A model generated the notes under the pieces. The model saw nothing but the letters and a program-made list of their open reading frames with translations, did no database searches and was not told the DNA's origin. Positions 1-8,701 of a stretch of DNA of 64,000 bases are shown here, piece by piece; position 1 is the stretch's first letter; each line of letters opens with the position of its first letter. The translations under genes and the position numbers were made by a program. This stretch comes from Hespellia sp. Its GTDB lineage: Bacteria > Bacillota > Clostridia > Lachnospirales > Lachnospiraceae. The DNA is taken from the NCBI GenBank assembly GCA_028689735.1, contig JAQVCP010000002.1, forward strand, positions 1 through 64,000, in the 5' to 3' direction.

Positions 1-301
1 AAACTGCACGAAAAAAGATTTGAATTCTCATAAAACCGTGCACTTAATTATACCATTTTAGAGTGAAGATTGCAGTAAAATCAATGGTTACAAGCTGATT
101 TTTTGATTAATCAGCAGACACTATTTAAGAAGTATTAATTTGTTGAAGTACTAGAGAAAATGTAAATCAAAAAGCGAGTGCATAATAAAGTCCTCAAAAA
201 TTGCCAAGTTAGAGAACCAGTTTTTTAAACAAAGAACAGCAGAAGAAGTGGCTGCGGAAGGGACAGGATGGTTGGCTCTTGCCGTCTGACCTTACCGCTA
301 C
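1..301. other. Non-coding left edge
   Basis: No open frame with a ribosome site, no convincing hairpin with a T-tract and no RNA gene is visible. It lies 3' of the NERD-HRDC gene, which is transcribed leftward into it. Confidence 0.5.
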
Positions 302-1429
302 CTACCCCTGCCGCACCTTGAATTCCCGCACAGCATCCAGAAGATCTGCACCATATTTTTCGACCTTCTTCGCTCCGAAGCCAGGTACCTCCAATAGTTC
401 CTTTTCACTTCCCGGCATTCTCTGAATCAACAGTTCCAGCTGCTTGTCCGTGCAAATATAATATGGCTTGATCCCCTCGGCTCTGCTCTTTTCCAAGCGG
501 AACTTTTTCAACTCTGCAAATAATTCCGTATAATCTGTCTCACTGATTTTTTCCATCTTGGAAGGTGACTCAGCAACAGTTACAGAAACAGTTTCCGTAA
601 CGGCTTCTGTAACTGCCTCATTAATTCTAAACTTTTCATACTTTGCCAAATAGTCTGCCTTAACTTCTGTATCCCACTCCAGAATCCCTTTGGCCCAGGC
701 ACGCATTTCCGCATCTGTATATCCAAGTTCCCTGGATGCTTTCACCGCTTTCTTGATATGACCAATAAGCTGATCCGCGCGAATCACCTTATCCTTGATA
801 TCAGAAGGGGCTTTTTTATCATTCAGGACCGTATTAGGATTCGCCAATACCACTATTGCCTGGTAAAAACCGTTAAAATTCCAATCACTCAGGACTTTCG
901 AGATAAAGTTGCTTTTTTTATCGCTTTTAAGTTTTCTTAGCAAATCCATATGTCTCTGATTCTGTGTGACAGGAGAGTAAATGCCTTCCTTCCTATAAAA
1001 TTTCCCATAGTTTACACTACGAATAAACTCCCCCTTCTCATTAATTTCAATATTTCCATAAAGATTTTTGCATTCAAGAACAAAGCAAATCTTTTTCGTG
1101 AATACCAGATAATCTATCTGTGCCGTATTCTCGCCATCTGATAAATACAGATCATGTATGATACACATTGGCATATGACTGTTCTTCAGTTCAAACAAAA
1201 TATTCTTTTCACCGGTAATCCCATATTCCAGTTTTTTAATATCCAGATCCAGAAGTGTTTTACCCTCTTCTGTCAGAAATGGCGCCAGATCTTTTAGCTG
1301 TTCCAATTGCTTTTCAGCGCTGTTATCGGCTTTTAATACCTCTGGTTCTTTCATTCGGTTAAATATGCTGAATTTGTTTTCCACTTGTTCTCTCCCTTGT
1401 AATTGCATCGCATTCTTTCGTATCCCCAT
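302..1429 (-). CDS. NERD and HRDC domain protein
   Basis: A 375-residue protein. Residues about 70-190 look like a nuclease-related domain (NERD): GEKNILFELKNS, then AQIDYLVFTKK and CFVLECKNLYGNIEI, the Asp and Glu-x-Lys pattern of restriction-like nucleases. The last ~75 residues (from DYTELFAELKKFR) resemble an HRDC nucleic-acid-binding domain with the helix-hairpin-helix-like stretch LLEVPGFGAKKVEKYG. A Val/Thr/Glu-rich linker joins them. It is probably a DNA- or RNA-processing protein of unknown target. The start is uncertain: neither the first Met nor Met8 has a strong ribosome site. It is monocistronic, with its own promoter about 40-70 bp upstream, and diverges from the two-component genes. 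No signal peptide is seen. Confidence 0.75.
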   Translation of the reverse strand: MGIRKNAMQLQGREQVENKFSIFNRMKEPEVLKADNSAEKQLEQLKDLAPFLTEEGKTLLDLDIKKLEYGITGEKNILFELKNSHMPMCIIHDLYLSDGENTAQIDYLVFTKKICFVLECKNLYGNIEINEKGEFIRSVNYGKFYRKEGIYSPVTQNQRHMDLLRKLKSDKKSNFISKVLSDWNFNGFYQAIVVLANPNTVLNDKKAPSDIKDKVIRADQLIGHIKKAVKASRELGYTDAEMRAWAKGILEWDTEVKADYLAKYEKFRINEAVTEAVTETVSVTVAESPSKMEKISETDYTELFAELKKFRLEKSRAEGIKPYYICTDKQLELLIQRMPGSEKELLEVPGFGAKKVEKYGADLLDAVREFKVRQG

Positions 1430-1468
1430 TCATACTCTGAAGCATTTTAAGAAATATCTTTTTTATTT

Positions 1469-1497
1469 ATTATAGGGAAAGGTACCTGAATTTTCAA
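1469..1497 (-). promoter_or_regulatory. Sigma-A promoter of the NERD-HRDC gene
   Basis: On the minus strand TTGAAA is followed after exactly 17 bp by a consensus TATAAT. It lies 40-68 bp upstream of the first Met. Confidence 0.7.
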
Positions 1498-1627
1498 GCA
1501 ATCCCTGTTTTTTCTTATGGCAGGAAGTATGTCAAGAAACAAAAAGCAAGCAGTTTCCCCGCCTGCCATAATAGATTTTAAGGGAAGCCGGCCATATATG
1601 CATCACTTCACCCCCGGAGGAGTGTGC

Positions 1628-1633
1628 TATAAT
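1628..1633 (+). promoter_or_regulatory. Extended -10 promoter of the first Bce regulator gene
   Basis: A consensus TATAAT preceded directly by TGC (extended -10), about 50 bp before the regulator start. No good -35 is present, which fits an extended -10 promoter. Confidence 0.6.
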
Positions 1634-1683
1634 GAGATCATGGTATACGGCATAAAAACGTATGGAAGGCAGGCAAATATAAA

Positions 1684-2352
1684 ATGAACATTGTAGTTAT
1701 TGAAGACGAGCCAATTATTCGAAATGAATTAAAAATCTTATTAGAAAATGCACTCTATGAAGTGACGCTGATAGAAACGTTTGACCATGCAGCAGACTGC
1801 GTATTACAAACGCGGGCAGACTTAATTCTGTTGGATTTAAATTTGCCGGGCATATCGGGATTGGATATTTGCACGCAGATCCGCGAAAAATCAGAAATAC
1901 CTATCATATTTCTCACAAGCAGAACTTCATCTATGGATGAACTGACCGGCATGCTAAAAGGTGGGGATGACTATATAACAAAGCCCTATCAGGCACCATT
2001 GTTACTGGCACGCATTGCCGCAGTCCTGAAGCGGACCAACCCGTCGGCATCGAATGAAGTCTCCATATTGAAGGTGAAGGAAGTAGAGCTGAACTTAGCC
2101 CGGGGATGCATCTGTCATAAGGACAAAAAAGCAGAATTGACGAAAAATGAATTAAAGATCTTGCACTACTTGTTTTTGCATGCAGGAGAAATTGTGTCAA
2201 GATTGGATCTGGTAGAATATCTTTGGGATAATCAGGTATTTATTGATGATAACACGCTTAGTGTAAATGTGACACGAATCAGAGGGAAATTAAAATCGAT
2301 TGGGATTGAAGATTTTATCGAGACAAAACGTGGAATGGGGTACCGCATATGA
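1684..2352 (+). CDS. OmpR-family response regulator, BceR-type
   Basis: A 222-residue cytoplasmic response regulator. The receiver has acidic residues in IEDEP, phospho-acceptor Asp51 (LLDLNLPG), Thr78 and Lys100 (TKPY). The C-terminal winged helix (ELTKNELKILHYLF ... TRIRGKL ... KRGMGYRI) is OmpR/PhoB type. The stop overlaps the next gene's start by 4 nt, so it is translationally coupled to the kinase. Regulator, short-loop kinase, ATPase and large permease in this order are the hallmark of Bce modules for sensing and resisting cell-wall-active peptides. The likely binding site is the box at 3352-3365, ahead of the transporter genes. Confidence 0.92.
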   Translation: MNIVVIEDEPIIRNELKILLENALYEVTLIETFDHAADCVLQTRADLILLDLNLPGISGLDICTQIREKSEIPIIFLTSRTSSMDELTGMLKGGDDYITKPYQAPLLLARIAAVLKRTNPSASNEVSILKVKEVELNLARGCICHKDKKAELTKNELKILHYLFLHAGEIVSRLDLVEYLWDNQVFIDDNTLSVNVTRIRGKLKSIGIEDFIETKRGMGYRI

Positions 2353-3365
2353 GCTTTTGGTCATATTTAAAAGATAAATTTTTATTGTTGCTGCTTCAAG
2401 CCGTGTGTATGTGTATTATGGGTGTGTTCCTCTGTCTGACAGGCTATCCGGTTGCAGATTTTTGGCTGATTCTCATAGCATGGTTCGTGATCTTATCTGC
2501 ATGGCTGATAACAAACTGGCTGGAGAGACGCCGGTATTTTCAAAAGATGGACAGAATACTGGAAGGGTTAGATCAAAGATATCTTTTGGGAGAACTGATG
2601 CCAAAGTCCTGGCATTTGGAAGATAAGTTATACCAGGGAATGATACGAAAATCAAACAAAGCAGTTATTGAACGGATTCATCAGATCGAAGAGGAAGAAA
2701 GTGATTATAAGGAATATATTGAAGGCTGGGTACATGAAATCAAGGCACCAATTACAAGCATATCTTTAATCTGTGAGAATCGCAGAAAGCAAGGCGATTC
2801 GGAATATGGAACAGTAGGACTTGAAAACCAGAAGATTGAAAATTATGTAGATATGGCACTTTATTATGCGCGTTCGGAGGAAGTGTATAAGGACTATATG
2901 ATACAGGAGACTTCCCTGGAGGCAGTAGTATATGAGGTTCTTTCTAAAAACAGACAGTTTTTGATAGAACACCAGATACAGGCGGAAGTGGATTGTCAGG
3001 ATAAGGTGTACACAGACGGCAAATGGATATCGTTTCTGCTGAATCAGATGATTCTAAACAGTGTAAAGTATAAGAGTGAGCATCCATTACTTAAGATTTA
3101 TACAAGAAAGACGGAAAAGAGTGTCCTGCTTATTTTGGAAGATAATGGAATTTGTATTCGCAAGGAAGAACTGTCCCGTATCTTTGATAAAGGATTTACA
3201 GGCAGCAATGGGCGCGCCCATGAGCGTGCAACAGGTATGGGGCTGTACATATGTAAAAAACTGAGCAGCAAATTAGGAGTTGATCTACGCGCAGAATCTA
3301 CATGGGGAAAGGGCACAAAGATGATGATAGAGTTCCCAATTAGCACGTATCTTTCAAAAATGTAA
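2349..3365 (+). CDS. BceS-type intramembrane-sensing histidine kinase
   Basis: A 338-residue kinase. Two transmembrane helices (about 10-31 and 38-57) are separated by only a few residues, so there is no real extracellular sensor; in this family the partner ABC transporter does the sensing. The phospho-acceptor is His129 in WVHEIKAPITS. The ATP-binding domain shows the N box (NQMILNSVKY), a G1-like DNGICI, and GMGLYICKKLS. It overlaps the regulator gene by 4 nt. Its last codons contain the putative regulator box for the following bceAB promoter. Confidence 0.92.
   Translation: MSFWSYLKDKFLLLLLQAVCMCIMGVFLCLTGYPVADFWLILIAWFVILSAWLITNWLERRRYFQKMDRILEGLDQRYLLGELMPKSWHLEDKLYQGMIRKSNKAVIERIHQIEEEESDYKEYIEGWVHEIKAPITSISLICENRRKQGDSEYGTVGLENQKIENYVDMALYYARSEEVYKDYMIQETSLEAVVYEVLSKNRQFLIEHQIQAEVDCQDKVYTDGKWISFLLNQMILNSVKYKSEHPLLKIYTRKTEKSVLLILEDNGICIRKEELSRIFDKGFTGSNGRAHERATGMGLYICKKLSSKLGVDLRAESTWGKGTKMMIEFPISTYLSKM
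3352..3365. promoter_or_regulatory. Putative BceR box, copy 1
   Basis: TTTCA-AAAA-TGTAA overlaps the end of the kinase gene, one mismatch from the inverted repeat TNACA-N4-TGTAA that I recall for BceR-type regulators. A second GTAAG motif follows 11 bp after the first. A -10-like TATTCT lies at 3415-3420. Two matching boxes occur at 8562-8575 and 16107-16120. Confidence 0.55.
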
Positions 3366-3420
3366 GGTTAATGTAAGTAAATCACATACAAAAGCAGCAA
3401 TTCTGTTGATAACATATTCT

Positions 3421-3481
3421 TAGAGCATGTTTAAAAAATCATTCCCGCGATTTGTGCATCCTGCCTTTTAAACACGCTCTA
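3421..3481. repeat. 61-bp element with 16-bp inverted ends
   Basis: The ends (3421-3436 and 3466-3481) are inverted copies, TAGAGCATGTTTAAAA against TAGAGCGTGTTTAAAA, with one mismatch. They enclose a 29-bp core. No T-tract follows, so it is not an obvious terminator. It sits between the putative bceAB promoter and the ATPase start, so it would lie in the mRNA leader. It could be a small MITE-like repeat or an RNA structure. Confidence 0.6.
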
Positions 3482-3510
3482 GAAAAGACAAAGAAAGAGG
3501 CGAATGGAAA

Positions 3511-4278
3511 ATGAGCAATTACATACAGGTATGTGATGTAGAAAAATATTATGGAAATGATGTCAATGTTACGAAGGCGGTAGACCGGGTCAGCTTTCAA
3601 GTAAATAAAGGGGAATTTGTGGGCGTAATGGGTGCAAGTGGCTCGGGAAAAACCACGCTTCTTAATATGCTCGCAACCATAGACCATGTGACTGCCGGGC
3701 ATATTTTTTATGAGGACACGGATATTACAGAATTATCCGAGGATGCGCTTGCAGATTTCAGAAGAGATAATCTGGGGTTCGTATTTCAAAGCTATAATCT
3801 GCTGGACACATTAACAATCGAAGAGAATATCATCCTGGCCCTTACCGTTCATGGAAGTAAGAAGAAGGAAATACAGAAAAAAACAGAGAGAATGCTGAAA
3901 TTACTAGGACTGAATGAGGTGCGGGGACAGTTCCCGTATCAGGTATCCGGAGGTCAGGCACAGCGGTGTGCCTGTGCGAGAGCATTGGTCAATGACCCGA
4001 AGCTGCTGCTGGCAGATGAGCCGACGGGAGCTTTAGATTCGAAATCAGCCCAGATTTTACTGGAGACATTTACAAAGCTGAATGATCAGATGAAAGCGAC
4101 CATTCTGATGGTTACACATGATGCGTTTTCTGCCAGCTACTGCACAAGGATTTTATTTTTGCGCGACGGTAAAATCTTTCATGAGCTGGTACGCGGTCCG
4201 AAGAGCCGGAGAGAATTTCTGCAGGAAATTCTGGATGTCCTGTCCCTGACGGGAGGTGAGCTGGACCATGATGAATAA
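3511..4278 (+). CDS. BceA-type ABC transporter ATPase
   Basis: A 255-residue ATP-binding subunit. It carries Walker A GASGSGKTT, the Q-loop (FVFQSYNLL), signature VSGGQAQR, Walker B LLLADEPTGALD and switch His in VTHDAF. It belongs to the MacB/LolD-like family that pairs with one large FtsX-type permease. In Bce systems this ATPase powers removal of peptide antibiotics from lipid II-cycle intermediates and signals flux to the kinase. It starts after an AAAGAGG site and overlaps the permease gene start region. Confidence 0.93.
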   Translation: MSNYIQVCDVEKYYGNDVNVTKAVDRVSFQVNKGEFVGVMGASGSGKTTLLNMLATIDHVTAGHIFYEDTDITELSEDALADFRRDNLGFVFQSYNLLDTLTIEENIILALTVHGSKKKEIQKKTERMLKLLGLNEVRGQFPYQVSGGQAQRCACARALVNDPKLLLADEPTGALDSKSAQILLETFTKLNDQMKATILMVTHDAFSASYCTRILFLRDGKIFHELVRGPKSRREFLQEILDVLSLTGGELDHDE

Positions 4279-6349
4279 ATTATCCTTTCGCAATATGCAG
4301 CGCTCGATGAAGTACTATCTGATTTATGTTATGACGATGAGTGTAATTACTGCTTTTATGTATGCGTTCAGCAGCTTATTTTTTGACAGGGAACTGTCAG
4401 GAACATTTGAAATGAACGGAATTATGGAAGCAATGATAGGGATCGCCACGTTCTTTATCGTATTGATTGTCGCATGGCTCATCAACTATATGGTAAAGTT
4501 CATGCTGGAAAAGAGGAGTACGGAATTTGGAATTTACATGCTCCTTGGAATGAAGAAAAAGAAGATCGCTGACTTGTATTTAAAAGAAAACTTTTTATTG
4601 GGTGTCGTGGCATATATTCCCGGGATCGCAGTGGGAATTTTATTGCAGCAGGTCATTATGGCAATCCTGAGTCATATGGTGCGCGCACCGTATCAGTTTC
4701 ATATAAGCTTCAATGTGTATACATTGCTTGTCACCTCACTCTGTTATGCCGGATGCTATTTTCTTGCGATGTTCCGATGCAGGCGTAAATTCAAAAAAAT
4801 GAATATTTATGGATTGATGAATGCAGGGCGTCAGAATGAAGAAATAAAGGAATCACACGAAAATCTCCGAAAGATCATTTTTCCAATATCCATTCTTCTG
4901 CTTATAGCCTTTTGGGTTGTTTTTCCTAATTTATCCAGTACGGGTATGATCATGATTTTCCTGATTATATTAGTAATTGATATTTACCTGTTTTATATGG
5001 GATTGTCTGCATGGATTATTTGCTATGTCAGGAAGAAAAAAGATGGTATTTATCGTGGACAGAATTTGTTTTTACTTCGGCAGTTTGCATCAAAAGTGAA
5101 GACGATGCAGTTTACGATGGGAACATTAATGGCATTGTTTACAGTCGCACTTATGGGAGCTTCTATGGCAATGATGTTCAGTGATTTTCAAAATAAATTA
5201 CTGGACACGAAATGGCCGTTTGATGTGCAGATCAACAGTACGGATGTTCAGGATGATTTTGCGGATGAACAGGAAATTATTCAGCAGAACGCAAAAGAGA
5301 AAGAACATTATATTTATCATATTTATACCAATGGAAAAGATCAGGCAAATATATGGATGTGCACGAACCTCAGTACTTATGGGAACATGTATGTTAACGA
5401 GGACGGAAGTGTCAATAAAAAGGCAGTGACTAAGATGCTGAGCGAAGACGGAACGTATTGCAGATATGATACTTATATGGGGATTAGCGATTACAATCAT
5501 CTCAGACAAATGCTTGGCTATCCGGAGATAGCATTACAAGAGAACGAATATGCCATTCATATCAAAGCCCGCCTGCGGAATGAAGCGGATCCTATGCCAG
5601 AGGGATTAGATATAGAAAATGCAGCGGGAGATGGAATGCTGCAGTGCAACGGGATTTATTCGGAACCATTTTCCCAGGACGGACACAATGGAGGGGATTA
5701 TGTGCTTATTGTTCCCGATGCGGTGATACAGACCATGCAGCCTTACTATTCGGAAATGGTGGTGGAACTGAGCGCAACTGCACCAAAAGATTTAGAGGTG
5801 AAATTAGATAATCTTGCTGATTCAAAGGACATAGATTCCATGGGACATGCTGCGCCGACACTGGAAGGGAACAGCTGCAGTGGTTCTGATAATATTGTTG
5901 TCTATGTAGCAACAAATCTGGTGCGTGATAATGTGATTCCGGAAGCGAAATATATGCTGGCATCTTTAATCGTACCGGGGTTTCATATTGGTCTGGTATT
6001 TGTCTGCGTAGCCCTCACCGTATTATCGGTGCAACAGCTCAGTGATTCTTCAAAATATAAAAGACGATATGATGTATTGGGAAAGATCGGACTGGATCAT
6101 AAGCAGATCAACAAACTGATCTGGAAGCAACTGATGGCGTATTATCTTTGCCCGGCAATTTTCGCTATGCTGATTTCAGGAAATGTGATTTTGCGTATCA
6201 GCAGGACTTTTATTCATTCCACAGGCGTGCATACGAATGTTGTGCAGTATTTTGGAATATCCGTATTGCTTTTCTTCGGAATCTATCTGGTATATTTTCT
6301 GGCAACTTATGTGGGATTTAAACGGAATATCTATATGAGGAATAGATAG
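4268..6349 (+). CDS. BceB-type ABC transporter permease
   Basis: About 693 residues, with ten predicted membrane helices arranged as in BceB and a large extracellular domain (about residues 330-570) between helices 7 and 8. The C-terminal SSKYKRRYDVLGKIGLDHKQI precedes the last helices, as in FtsX-like permeases. I chose the ATG at 4268 (or 4271) behind GGGAGGTG rather than an upstream GTG, because the ribosome site fits. The gene overlaps the ATPase gene by about 11 nt. It should work with the ATPase in peptide-antibiotic resistance and, with the kinase, as the sensor. The target peptide cannot be read from sequence. Confidence 0.9.
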   Translation: MMNKLSFRNMQRSMKYYLIYVMTMSVITAFMYAFSSLFFDRELSGTFEMNGIMEAMIGIATFFIVLIVAWLINYMVKFMLEKRSTEFGIYMLLGMKKKKIADLYLKENFLLGVVAYIPGIAVGILLQQVIMAILSHMVRAPYQFHISFNVYTLLVTSLCYAGCYFLAMFRCRRKFKKMNIYGLMNAGRQNEEIKESHENLRKIIFPISILLLIAFWVVFPNLSSTGMIMIFLIILVIDIYLFYMGLSAWIICYVRKKKDGIYRGQNLFLLRQFASKVKTMQFTMGTLMALFTVALMGASMAMMFSDFQNKLLDTKWPFDVQINSTDVQDDFADEQEIIQQNAKEKEHYIYHIYTNGKDQANIWMCTNLSTYGNMYVNEDGSVNKKAVTKMLSEDGTYCRYDTYMGISDYNHLRQMLGYPEIALQENEYAIHIKARLRNEADPMPEGLDIENAAGDGMLQCNGIYSEPFSQDGHNGGDYVLIVPDAVIQTMQPYYSEMVVELSATAPKDLEVKLDNLADSKDIDSMGHAAPTLEGNSCSGSDNIVVYVATNLVRDNVIPEAKYMLASLIVPGFHIGLVFVCVALTVLSVQQLSDSSKYKRRYDVLGKIGLDHKQINKLIWKQLMAYYLCPAIFAMLISGNVILRISRTFIHSTGVHTNVVQYFGISVLLFFGIYLVYFLATYVGFKRNIYMRNR

Positions 6350-6396
6350 TTCCCCCAGGTGGAAAATATAAATTGTTTAAGGGCTGTAACTTTTGG

Positions 6397-6426
6397 TTGT
6401 TTGATTATTCGGTCTTAAAGTATTAT
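6397..6426 (+). promoter_or_regulatory. Candidate promoter of the nitrilase gene
   Basis: TTGTTT and TATTAT are separated by 18 bp. A transcript would begin near 6433, just before the hairpin at 6445-6484. Confidence 0.4.
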
Positions 6427-6444
6427 ATTAAAGCTATGAAAGAC

Positions 6445-6484
6445 AAAGGCGTCTGGAACGAGAAATGTTTCAGGCGTCTTTTTT
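6445..6484 (+). terminator. Terminator-like hairpin in the nitrilase leader
   Basis: A 15-bp stem with a few G-U pairs (left arm 6445-6459, right arm 6467-6481) closes a 7-nt loop and runs into a T-tract. It is about 70 bp upstream of the nitrilase start and 95 bp after the bceB stop. It may terminate bceAB, or attenuate nitrilase transcription if the promoter at 6397-6426 is real. Confidence 0.65.
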
Positions 6485-6554
6485 CATCCCGGGGATCAAA
6501 AACAATTGTGAATTGCAAAGAAACTTAAAACAATCAGCACAGGAGGACAAAACA

Positions 6555-7553
6555 ATGGCAAATTATTCAAAATATAAAGTCGCTGCAGTACAGGCAGCTC
6601 CAGTTTATCTTGATTTAGAGGCAACAGTTGAAAAATCCGTTAAAATCATTAAAGAAGCAGCAGATAATGGTGCGAAACTGATTGGTTTTCCAGAAGGATT
6701 TCTTCCAGGATATCCATGGTTTGCATTTTTAGGACGTGCTCTTGATTATGTTCCTAAGTTTTACCATCAGCTATATCTTAATGCAGTTGAGGTACCGAGT
6801 GATGCACTCGCAAAAATCAGTCAGGCGGCTCGTGACAATGATGTCTATGTATGCATTTCTGGTTCAGAAAAGGACGGCGGTTCATTATATTTGACACAGT
6901 TCTGGTTTAATAACAAAGGTGATCTGATGGGTAAGCACCGTAAGATGCGTGTGTCTGTTGCTGAGAGATTAATATGGGGAGACGGATCTGGTTCTATGAT
7001 GCCGGTGTTTGATACAGAATTAGGAAGACTGGGCGGATGTCAGTGCTGGGAACATGATGTAGCACTTGACATAGCAGCAATGAATGCACAAAATGAACAG
7101 GTTCATGTAGCATCATGGCCAGGATATTTTGATGATGATATTGCAAGTAAAGCATATGCAATCCAGACTGGAGCATTTGTGCTTATGACAAGTTCTGTGT
7201 ATGATGACAGATTATATAATATGCTCTGCACGGATGAAAATGGAAATATTGAAGAAGACAGACTGGCTTACTTTAAGACATTGAAGCAGGGTCACACTGC
7301 AATTATCGGACCAGATGGAAACCTTGTGAGCGATTATGTTCCTTCTGGAAAAGAGGGAATCGCATATGCGGATATCGATCTGGAAAATATCATCGATTAT
7401 AAGTATGGATTTGATGCAGCCGGTCATTATAGAAATCAGTATTTGACATTAAATTTCCATCGTAAGCCACATCCATTTTGCAATTTCATAGGTGAAGAAA
7501 GTCAGGAGCCAATTACATTTGATGAAATTCAACCATATGCAGAGGCAGAATAA
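6555..7553 (+). CDS. Nitrilase / cyanide-hydratase family enzyme
   Basis: A 332-residue carbon-nitrogen hydrolase. The catalytic triad is visible: Glu47 in GFPEGFLPGYPW, Lys130 in KHRKM and Cys164 in GGCQCWEH. The CWEH signature is typical of branch-1 nitrilases, which hydrolyse R-CN to the acid and ammonia, rather than amidases. The substrate is unknown. The start at 6555 follows AGGAGG with 8-nt spacing; a longer frame beginning 90 bp earlier lacks a ribosome site and overlaps the leader hairpin. It is followed by its own terminator and a LysR-type gene. Cytoplasmic, with no signal peptide. Confidence 0.88.
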   Translation: MANYSKYKVAAVQAAPVYLDLEATVEKSVKIIKEAADNGAKLIGFPEGFLPGYPWFAFLGRALDYVPKFYHQLYLNAVEVPSDALAKISQAARDNDVYVCISGSEKDGGSLYLTQFWFNNKGDLMGKHRKMRVSVAERLIWGDGSGSMMPVFDTELGRLGGCQCWEHDVALDIAAMNAQNEQVHVASWPGYFDDDIASKAYAIQTGAFVLMTSSVYDDRLYNMLCTDENGNIEEDRLAYFKTLKQGHTAIIGPDGNLVSDYVPSGKEGIAYADIDLENIIDYKYGFDAAGHYRNQYLTLNFHRKPHPFCNFIGEESQEPITFDEIQPYAEAE

Positions 7554-7617
7554 TCATTGGCGGATTGACAGTAATGATATGTTTGATGTATGATAATTTA
7601 TATTGAACATGCAAAGG

Positions 7618-7647
7618 GGCAGTTTCTTAAAGAAACTGTCTTTTTTT
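7618..7647 (+). terminator. Intrinsic terminator after the nitrilase gene
   Basis: A 9-bp stem (GGCAGTTTC / GAAACTGTC, one G-U) with a 5-nt loop is followed by seven T. It separates the nitrilase from the LysR gene and makes the upstream Met of the LysR frame unlikely. Confidence 0.8.
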
Positions 7648-7668
7648 GGTTCACGGAGGGCCAACGTT

Positions 7669-8544
7669 ATGAATATAAAGGATATGGAATGTTTTATCAA
7701 GGTATTTGAATATAAGAGCTTCTCCAAGGTGGCTGAAATGCTTTTTTTAACACCCCAGGGAGTTAGTAAAACAGTCAAGCGTTTAGAAAATGAATATGGA
7801 GTTGAGTTCTTCACCAGAAGTTTAAGTGATGGTCTGCATGAAACAGAATATGGCTCATATTTCTATTTAAAGGCGTGCGAATTTGTATCACTGTATCATG
7901 ATACTCAAGCTGGAATAGAAAGTATTAAGCTTCAAACGAAAGGAATTTTACGTTTACACTCGGCCTTTGGAATACTGAGATTATTAACTCCTGACTTTGT
8001 AATTGGGTTCTCAAATAAATATCCTGATATATATATTAGCCAAAATGTTCTTGAAGGAAATTGTGATCTGGGGTTCGCCCCGTATTTACGGGAAGAAGCA
8101 GGTGTACATATACAGCATTTGTTTTCACGCGAGCTTTATTTCATTACACATAGAGGAAGTAAATATTACGATTATAATGAGATTTCACTTGAGGAAATTG
8201 TTACAGAACCAATCATAATTGAAAATAAAAATTTTTGTATTCATAAAATCTTTGAAGAAGCTCTTGAGGAGCGAGGGGTTAAGTGCCGGTTTTACTTTGA
8301 AACAAGTGGATTTAGTATGTGCTATAAACTATGTAAGCAGCAAAAAGGAAACACGGTTTCGATGGATTTTATATTTGATGATATGGGAAACACAGATCTG
8401 AAAAAAATACCATTTAAGGAGCACATTATGTGGAATGTAGGAATAATGTATAAAGATAATGTCCCGGTTTCATCTCTTGATAATAAACTTATTTCTTATG
8501 CAAATAAATGGTGTGAAGTGGAAACTGAAAAAATAGAAGAATAG
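7669..8544 (+). CDS. LysR-family transcriptional regulator
   Basis: A 291-residue protein starting at MNIKDMECFIKVFEYKSF, after a GGAGGG site. The N-terminal helix-turn-helix (FSKVAEMLFLTPQGVSKTVKRLENEYG) matches LysR regulators with the usual SFSKVAE...Q..VSK pattern. The remaining ~220 residues form a divergent effector-binding domain. It lies downstream of, and in the same direction as, the nitrilase gene, so control of that gene is plausible but not shown; LysR regulators are more often divergent from their targets. A longer frame from 7603 would run through the terminator and is rejected. Confidence 0.85.
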   Translation: MNIKDMECFIKVFEYKSFSKVAEMLFLTPQGVSKTVKRLENEYGVEFFTRSLSDGLHETEYGSYFYLKACEFVSLYHDTQAGIESIKLQTKGILRLHSAFGILRLLTPDFVIGFSNKYPDIYISQNVLEGNCDLGFAPYLREEAGVHIQHLFSRELYFITHRGSKYYDYNEISLEEIVTEPIIIENKNFCIHKIFEEALEERGVKCRFYFETSGFSMCYKLCKQQKGNTVSMDFIFDDMGNTDLKKIPFKEHIMWNVGIMYKDNVPVSSLDNKLISYANKWCEVETEKIEE

Positions 8545-8561
8545 CAGCAAAAACAGAAAGG

Positions 8562-8626
8562 TGACAAAAAAGTAAGGTTTGTGTCATCTTTCACGCTTTT
8601 TCGGCATGACAGATAAATGATATACT
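8562..8626 (+). promoter_or_regulatory. BceR-type box (copy 2) and promoter of the envelope operon
   Basis: TGACA-AAAA-AGTAA at 8562-8575 is one mismatch from TNACA-N4-TGTAA. A GTCATC motif starts 11 bp after GTAAGG. The -10 TATACT is at 8621-8626. The 45-bp distance from box end to -10 is identical to that at 16107-16171, before the second bceAB. No -35 is evident, which fits an activator-dependent promoter. Confidence 0.6.
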
Positions 8627-8701
8627 TTTAAGGTAATACTTAAATGGAGAAGTTGTAAATTGTGTTAGAACTTTTAAGCGAGAAAGGCGGAGTGATCTAT
8701 T

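Noticed and set aside
7603-7668. N-terminal extension of the LysR-type protein
   Set aside because: It would translate through the nitrilase terminator hairpin; the family start and a ribosome site are at 7669.
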